Part shown: positions 60,527 to 64,000 of the stretch, in pieces
Layout: each line of letters starts with the position of its first letter
How positions within the stretch are numbered: position 1 is the stretch's first letter
Origin: Bacteriovoracaceae bacterium UBA6200
Lineage (GTDB): Bacteria; Bdellovibrionota; Bacteriovoracia; Bacteriovoracales; Bacteriovoracaceae
Direction: 5' to 3'
Assembly: GCA_002422605.1 (NCBI GenBank)
Contig: DISW01000012.1
Coordinates: 65,166-129,165, forward strand
DNA: 64,000 nucleotides
Notes under the pieces: model-generated
What the model saw: only the letters and a program-made list of their open reading frames with translations
Told to the model about the DNA's origin: nothing
The model's database searches: none
Made by a program: the position numbers and the translations under genes

Positions 60527-63339
60527 TATTCTTTTATACAAAATAAGAGAGCAACGTTATGAGGACGAGTTACCCCAAAATAACCATTACTGGCCGTTAT
60601 CGTGTAGTAGCCTTGGTTGTCTGCAATTGCAGAAGAAGCTTGCAGTCCAGGGAAGTCGGTCGCCAGAGCCTTATCGTGGGAATTGGCAAAATGCGAACCA
60701 GCGAAATCAATCGAGTTCACACCATTTCCATCATCTCCTGTTGCGACTGAACCTTTCTGGGTACTAGCAAAAGATCGTCCAGGATCCTTACCTCTTCCAT
60801 TATCCCAGCCTCTGATGAATTCACCACGAAGCTCTGGAAGATTAAATGTTGTTGATCCATTTCCTGTGCCAAAATTTGTTCCGATGGCCGCAAATAGATT
60901 GGCATATGTAGTACGTGAAACTGCCTGACCACTGGCATTGAGCCAACCAGCCGGACATGTATTCCTTGCAAAAGCCTGTACAGCTCCTGAAGGAACTGCT
61001 GGTTTAGATTCCATTCCAATCCAGGCCGTACCGTTACAAAACTCCAAATTTTTATTTGTAGAACTATAACGTATGGCCCCTTCATTAGCAGCAGTACAAC
61101 CACTGCCTGTATTCCCTACTCTTACTTCCCCGGCCACTTCGAGTTTCGTCGTTGGATGAGCATTCCCTACGCCTACATTACCATTGCCTTTAATCGCTAG
61201 AGCATGCTGAGGTATTCCATCTGATCCGGTGTTAACAAAGTAAACCCCATCATCAGGTGGATTGTTATTTCCATCTTGGTTTTCAAAAATAACGGCGTTG
61301 TTATTATTGGTGCCATAAGGATTTCCAGATGTCTGATCATCGTGGAGAAAAACTCTAAATTCATCTGAAGTCGGCACTTTATACTGGTTCAAAGTTGTGT
61401 TTTGAAATAAGAGTGCGCCATCAAGTAGAGAAAATTTTTCTTTCGGATTCGTTGTTCCTACTCCGATATTTCCATTACTACTTATAGTCATTCTCTCTGT
61501 GAAGGTCGATGTTCCAAGATTCCAATGACCGAACTGAAGCACTTCTCCATCGACAGTTGCGATGTCTTTAGATCCAGCACTGAGAAGTAGATTGGGGGTG
61601 CCTGATGCATTATGAATGTGGAGACTCGCCTTTGGTGTTGTGGTTCCAATCCCCACACTGCCTGAGGAATAATGAATTCCTCCAGTAGCATCAGACCATT
61701 TACCTAAATTTGATCCAAGGTTAGTTAATTGACTGCCATCCACCGCTGGAAGTCTGGCACTGCCATCAAGTCGAACAATCTTATTGGCCGTTGTTCCAAC
61801 ATCTACATTGAGAGTCTGTCCACTCACCAAGCTTCCCGTTGTAGTAAGTCCTACTCCTGCAGTAATAGTAGGAAGAGTAGAAGTTAAAATCTGAGACCAT
61901 TCTAAATTAGTTAGTTTACTTCCATCTACAACAGGAAGCTTTCCATCTGTTCCGACTTGAAGAATTTGTCCTGCATTAGTTCCAACATCGACACTTAAAG
62001 TTCTATCCGCAGATAAATTTCCTCCTCCAAGAAGTCCGGTGGAAGTTAACAATTGTCTTGTCGTTGGGGAGGCACCCACATCAGAAGCAGTTGCCCCAGT
62101 TTTATTTATTTTGGTCCAGTCGATACTCGCACCAGTAGAGATGTGAGAATTTGTTATGCTATCTGCAGAAAGTGAGATGTTAATGCTTCCAGAAGTCCCT
62201 GATCCCGCTAAAGGAGCAGTCGTCGTGATTCCTGTAATAGTTCCTGGATTCACATCCATCCACCCCAAATTGCCTGCTCCATCTGTCTTTAATACTTGAT
62301 TAGATGAACCATCATTCGCCGGAAGCATGAAAAACTTGTTTGAAGAACTCGTTGGAGCAACTAATCCCATCCATGTTGATCCATCAGTCTGGATCTTTAA
62401 AGATTTCACTGTAAGGTCTGTAGATTGATCAATCGTATTTTGTTTTCCTGCAAGAGCATCAAACACTGCATTCTGTGAAGGCGCCTTCTCTGTCTCATTA
62501 TCAATGATGGCATCAACCACAACAGCCGACTGGACAGCACTATCGCTTAAAACTATCGGTGCACAAACAAATGTTTGCATCGCAGGAGCGTACTGAAGTT
62601 TTTCATCGGCTGCACAATTATCAGGAATAGGCATGGCCATAAGGTCACTGCGAGCGAATTTCAAAACATGTGGATCTTCCTCGGAAGCAGGTGCCCAGCC
62701 GCCAATCGTCCACTTTAACACTTGTCCCGAAACTGCTCCCATTTGATTTATTTTTTGTGAAGTCACTCCACCATCGGATAGACCAATGATTCCAGAGTCA
62801 GTAATCGTCCCGCCATACAAACCATCAGTAGCCGTGACACTTGTGACAGTTCCATTAGTCGTGCTCGCAGGATCAGCGGCAACCCACCCTGAACTACTCC
62901 AAGTGAGAACTTGTCCGTCAGTGGCACCCATCTGAACTAACTGCTTGGACATCTCTGACATAAGAGACTGAGGGACCGAGTGTAAGGCCTGAAAAGAATA
63001 AACTCTAACAGGAGTTTGACTTAGATCTGTCACACGAATGGCAATCGAGTTATTACTAGGAATTTCTTCTAAAACTTTATTCAAGCTAGATGAAGGACAA
63101 ACAAAATCCAATTTGGCGTGAAAAACACCGTTAATTAAATCAACACCAGGGTTGTCATGCGTACAGAGAATAGTTGATAAATTATTTGTATAGGCGAGAT
63201 CAAATTTTAAATGGACCGGACCGGTCACCGCAGATCCGTTAGCATTTACTAAACGTCCAGAATAGCTAAGTGACTCCGCCTGCACGGCCGTAAATGGAAG
63301 GCTTAAAAATAAGAGAGTCTTCAGTATTCTCAAATACAT
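60526..63339 (-). CDS. MAT-like fibre with terminal tail-collar tip
   Basis: A 937-residue fibre with signal peptide (LRILKTLLFLSLPFTAVQA), common N-domain (SLSYSGRLVNANGSAVTG), Cys-pair segment CAADEKLQYAPAMQTFVC and a shaft closely related to the downstream gene. The tip is a tail-collar domain at about 783-850 (CPAGWLNASGQAVSRTTYANLFAAIGT, FNLPELRGEFIRGWDNGRG). It is followed by about 85 residues with scattered His but no HxH runs, ending RPHNVALLFCIKE. It is the first gene of a coupled pair with the S74 fibre at 56984-60526. Upstream at 63340-63431 an AT-rich region with TTGAAG and TATCTT may be the promoter. Confidence 0.92.
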   Translation of the reverse strand: MYLRILKTLLFLSLPFTAVQAESLSYSGRLVNANGSAVTGPVHLKFDLAYTNNLSTILCTHDNPGVDLINGVFHAKLDFVCPSSSLNKVLEEIPSNNSIAIRVTDLSQTPVRVYSFQALHSVPQSLMSEMSKQLVQMGATDGQVLTWSSSGWVAADPASTTNGTVTSVTATDGLYGGTITDSGIIGLSDGGVTSQKINQMGAVSGQVLKWTIGGWAPASEEDPHVLKFARSDLMAMPIPDNCAADEKLQYAPAMQTFVCAPIVLSDSAVQSAVVVDAIIDNETEKAPSQNAVFDALAGKQNTIDQSTDLTVKSLKIQTDGSTWMGLVAPTSSSNKFFMLPANDGSSNQVLKTDGAGNLGWMDVNPGTITGITTTAPLAGSGTSGSINISLSADSITNSHISTGASIDWTKINKTGATASDVGASPTTRQLLTSTGLLGGGNLSADRTLSVDVGTNAGQILQVGTDGKLPVVDGSKLTNLEWSQILTSTLPTITAGVGLTTTGSLVSGQTLNVDVGTTANKIVRLDGSARLPAVDGSQLTNLGSNLGKWSDATGGIHYSSGSVGIGTTTPKASLHIHNASGTPNLLLSAGSKDIATVDGEVLQFGHWNLGTSTFTERMTISSNGNIGVGTTNPKEKFSLLDGALLFQNTTLNQYKVPTSDEFRVFLHDDQTSGNPYGTNNNNAVIFENQDGNNNPPDDGVYFVNTGSDGIPQHALAIKGNGNVGVGNAHPTTKLEVAGEVRVGNTGSGCTAANEGAIRYSSTNKNLEFCNGTAWIGMESKPAVPSGAVQAFARNTCPAGWLNASGQAVSRTTYANLFAAIGTNFGTGNGSTTFNLPELRGEFIRGWDNGRGKDPGRSFASTQKGSVATGDDGNGVNSIDFAGSHFANSHDKALATDFPGLQASSAIADNQGYYTITASNGYFGVTRPHNVALLFCIKE
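62357..62433 (-). repeat. 77-nt block identical to the neighbouring fibre gene (partner copy)
   Basis: Partner of 59514-59590. Perfect nucleotide identity inside otherwise diverged reading frames indicates recent exchange or conversion between the adjacent genes. Confidence 0.85.
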
Positions 63340-63431
63340 AAAAGACTCATCGGCTGATTGTTAAAGATATCTAAACAAGAGTTTTAATCTTCAATCCTGA
63401 TCAAGACTACTGTGATAAGTTACTGATTTCT

Positions 63432-63887
63432 CTAAGACTTCAACCACTCATAAAGGTGATAATGTTCCCCCGACATCCCCATCGCTTCATAAACCTGCTG
63501 GGCCTTCTGATTGGTTTTATCCACATAGAGGCGAAGACCCCTAAGATCAGAAGACTCGCTGACCATTTGTTTTAAGTGAGCATAAAGAGCTTTATAAACC
63601 CCATGCTTGCGGAAATCTGGGTGAACATAAACAGAATGAATCCACAGAACTGTGCCGTTTCTCCAATCACTCCACTCAGGTACCGTCAGAAGACACCCCA
63701 CTACCTCATTATCAACTTCGGCAAGCCAGTACTTCCCTTTTGATGGATCATCCATTACCGCTGTAACACCTAAATTCACAACGGCTGGATCGAGCTTTAA
63801 GTTCTCAGTCTCAAGCGCCATTTTTACCTGGAAGTCGGCGATAGTATCAATATCAAATAAAAGACCTGGTCTGATTTTTATATTCAA
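63432..63887 (-). CDS. GNAT family N-acetyltransferase
   Basis: A 151-residue acetyltransferase starting at a TTG (63887) with GGGGAG about 8 nt upstream. GNAT motifs: IRPGLLFDIDTIADFQVKMA at the N-terminus, YWLAEVDNEVVGCLLTVPEW (motif D region), VLWIHSVYVHPDFRKHGVYKALYAHL (motif A, acetyl-CoA pyrophosphate loop in the RKHGVYKA form) and LRLYVDKTNQKAQQVYEAMGM (motif B). The acceptor is unknown. It overlaps the stop codon of the upstream fragment by 4 nt (TTGA), indicating an operon that continues off the right edge. Confidence 0.9.
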   Translation of the reverse strand: MNIKIRPGLLFDIDTIADFQVKMALETENLKLDPAVVNLGVTAVMDDPSKGKYWLAEVDNEVVGCLLTVPEWSDWRNGTVLWIHSVYVHPDFRKHGVYKALYAHLKQMVSESSDLRGLRLYVDKTNQKAQQVYEAMGMSGEHYHLYEWLKS

Positions 63888-64000
63888 GAAAGAACTCCCC
63901 GCACTCTTTTAGAAAACTCTCTAACTGCTTCATTCACATTCATTCCTTGATCAAGAAGAAGACGAAGTTCTGCGGCCTGAAGATAATCACTCATCTGATC
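63884..64000 (-). CDS. C-terminal part of a gene (or 36-aa small protein) at the right edge
   Basis: A minus-strand frame ending TGA at 63884-63886, open to the right edge. The readable part is MSDYLQAAELRLLLDQGMNV and then NEAVREFSKRVRGVLS, helical and charged. An ATG at 63994 could begin a 36-residue protein, but the frame stays open beyond it, so a longer gene cut by the window is possible. It overlaps the GNAT start by 4 nt. No family can be named. Confidence 0.5.
   Translation of the reverse strand, partial: DQMSDYLQAAELRLLLDQGMNVNEAVREFSKRVRGVLS

Noticed and set aside
1..63339. Prophage origin for the fibre genes
   Set aside because: No capsid, terminase, baseplate or integrase genes, and every fibre begins with its own Sec signal peptide, which virion fibres do not have.

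Overview
The window looks like chromosome from a moderately AT-rich predatory deltaproteobacterium-type organism (Bdellovibrionota, most likely Bacteriovoracales such as Bacteriovorax or Peredibacter). The assignment rests on style: many very large secreted phage-fibre-like proteins resembling the mosaic adhesive trimer (MAT) fibres described in Bdellovibrio, secreted or membrane-anchored products dominating the rest, and several genes with little or no leader. No rRNA or tRNA gene was seen, so the genus is an inference.

Layout. Positions 1-26231 hold five giant minus-strand fibre genes (one cut by the left edge). They are interrupted by an Ig-repeat lipoprotein, a secreted probable outer-membrane protein, a phospholipase D-like secreted protein and a plus-strand yjbQ-dus pair. 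Positions 26300-29335 are the known three-gene set of ATP-grasp glutamate ligase homologue, inactive transglutaminase with 7TM, and retropepsin-like protease. Positions 29511-37005 are mostly housekeeping or small genes: an oligopeptide-binding protein with an FAD oxidoreductase, greB, a radical SAM/SPASM protein, lexA, small ORFs and a DUF5522-like protein. Positions 37006-40003 contain an Lnb/DUF4105-like gene with a small secreted partner, flanked by two homologous non-coding elements, each preceded by a near-consensus sigma-54 promoter. Positions 40004-63339 are six more fibre genes in a row, followed by a GNAT acetyltransferase and an edge fragment.

How it fits together. The eleven fibre genes share a Sec signal and an N-terminal domain of about 130 residues with the core SYSGRLVN.NGSPV. 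They also share a beta-rich shaft built from phage-fibre motifs (GG.L.G, AATK.YVD, LYFTE.RV, VG.GT..P..KL.V). They differ at the C-terminal tip: tail-collar domains with HxH runs, Peptidase_S74 self-cleaving chaperones, a phage receptor-binding-like head, a Cys-rich module, jelly-roll-like modules. This is what a diversified set of trimeric surface fibres for recognising different prey surfaces would look like. Some are translationally coupled pairs (TAATG). Three share a distinctive promoter with an upstream 18-bp box. Shared blocks of identical DNA between neighbours point to expansion by duplication and continuing exchange.

The two points I regard as least explained by known biology are the pair of sigma-54-driven structured RNAs (about 37236-37400 and 39868-39995), whose helices show compensatory changes, and the common upstream box of the fibre promoters.
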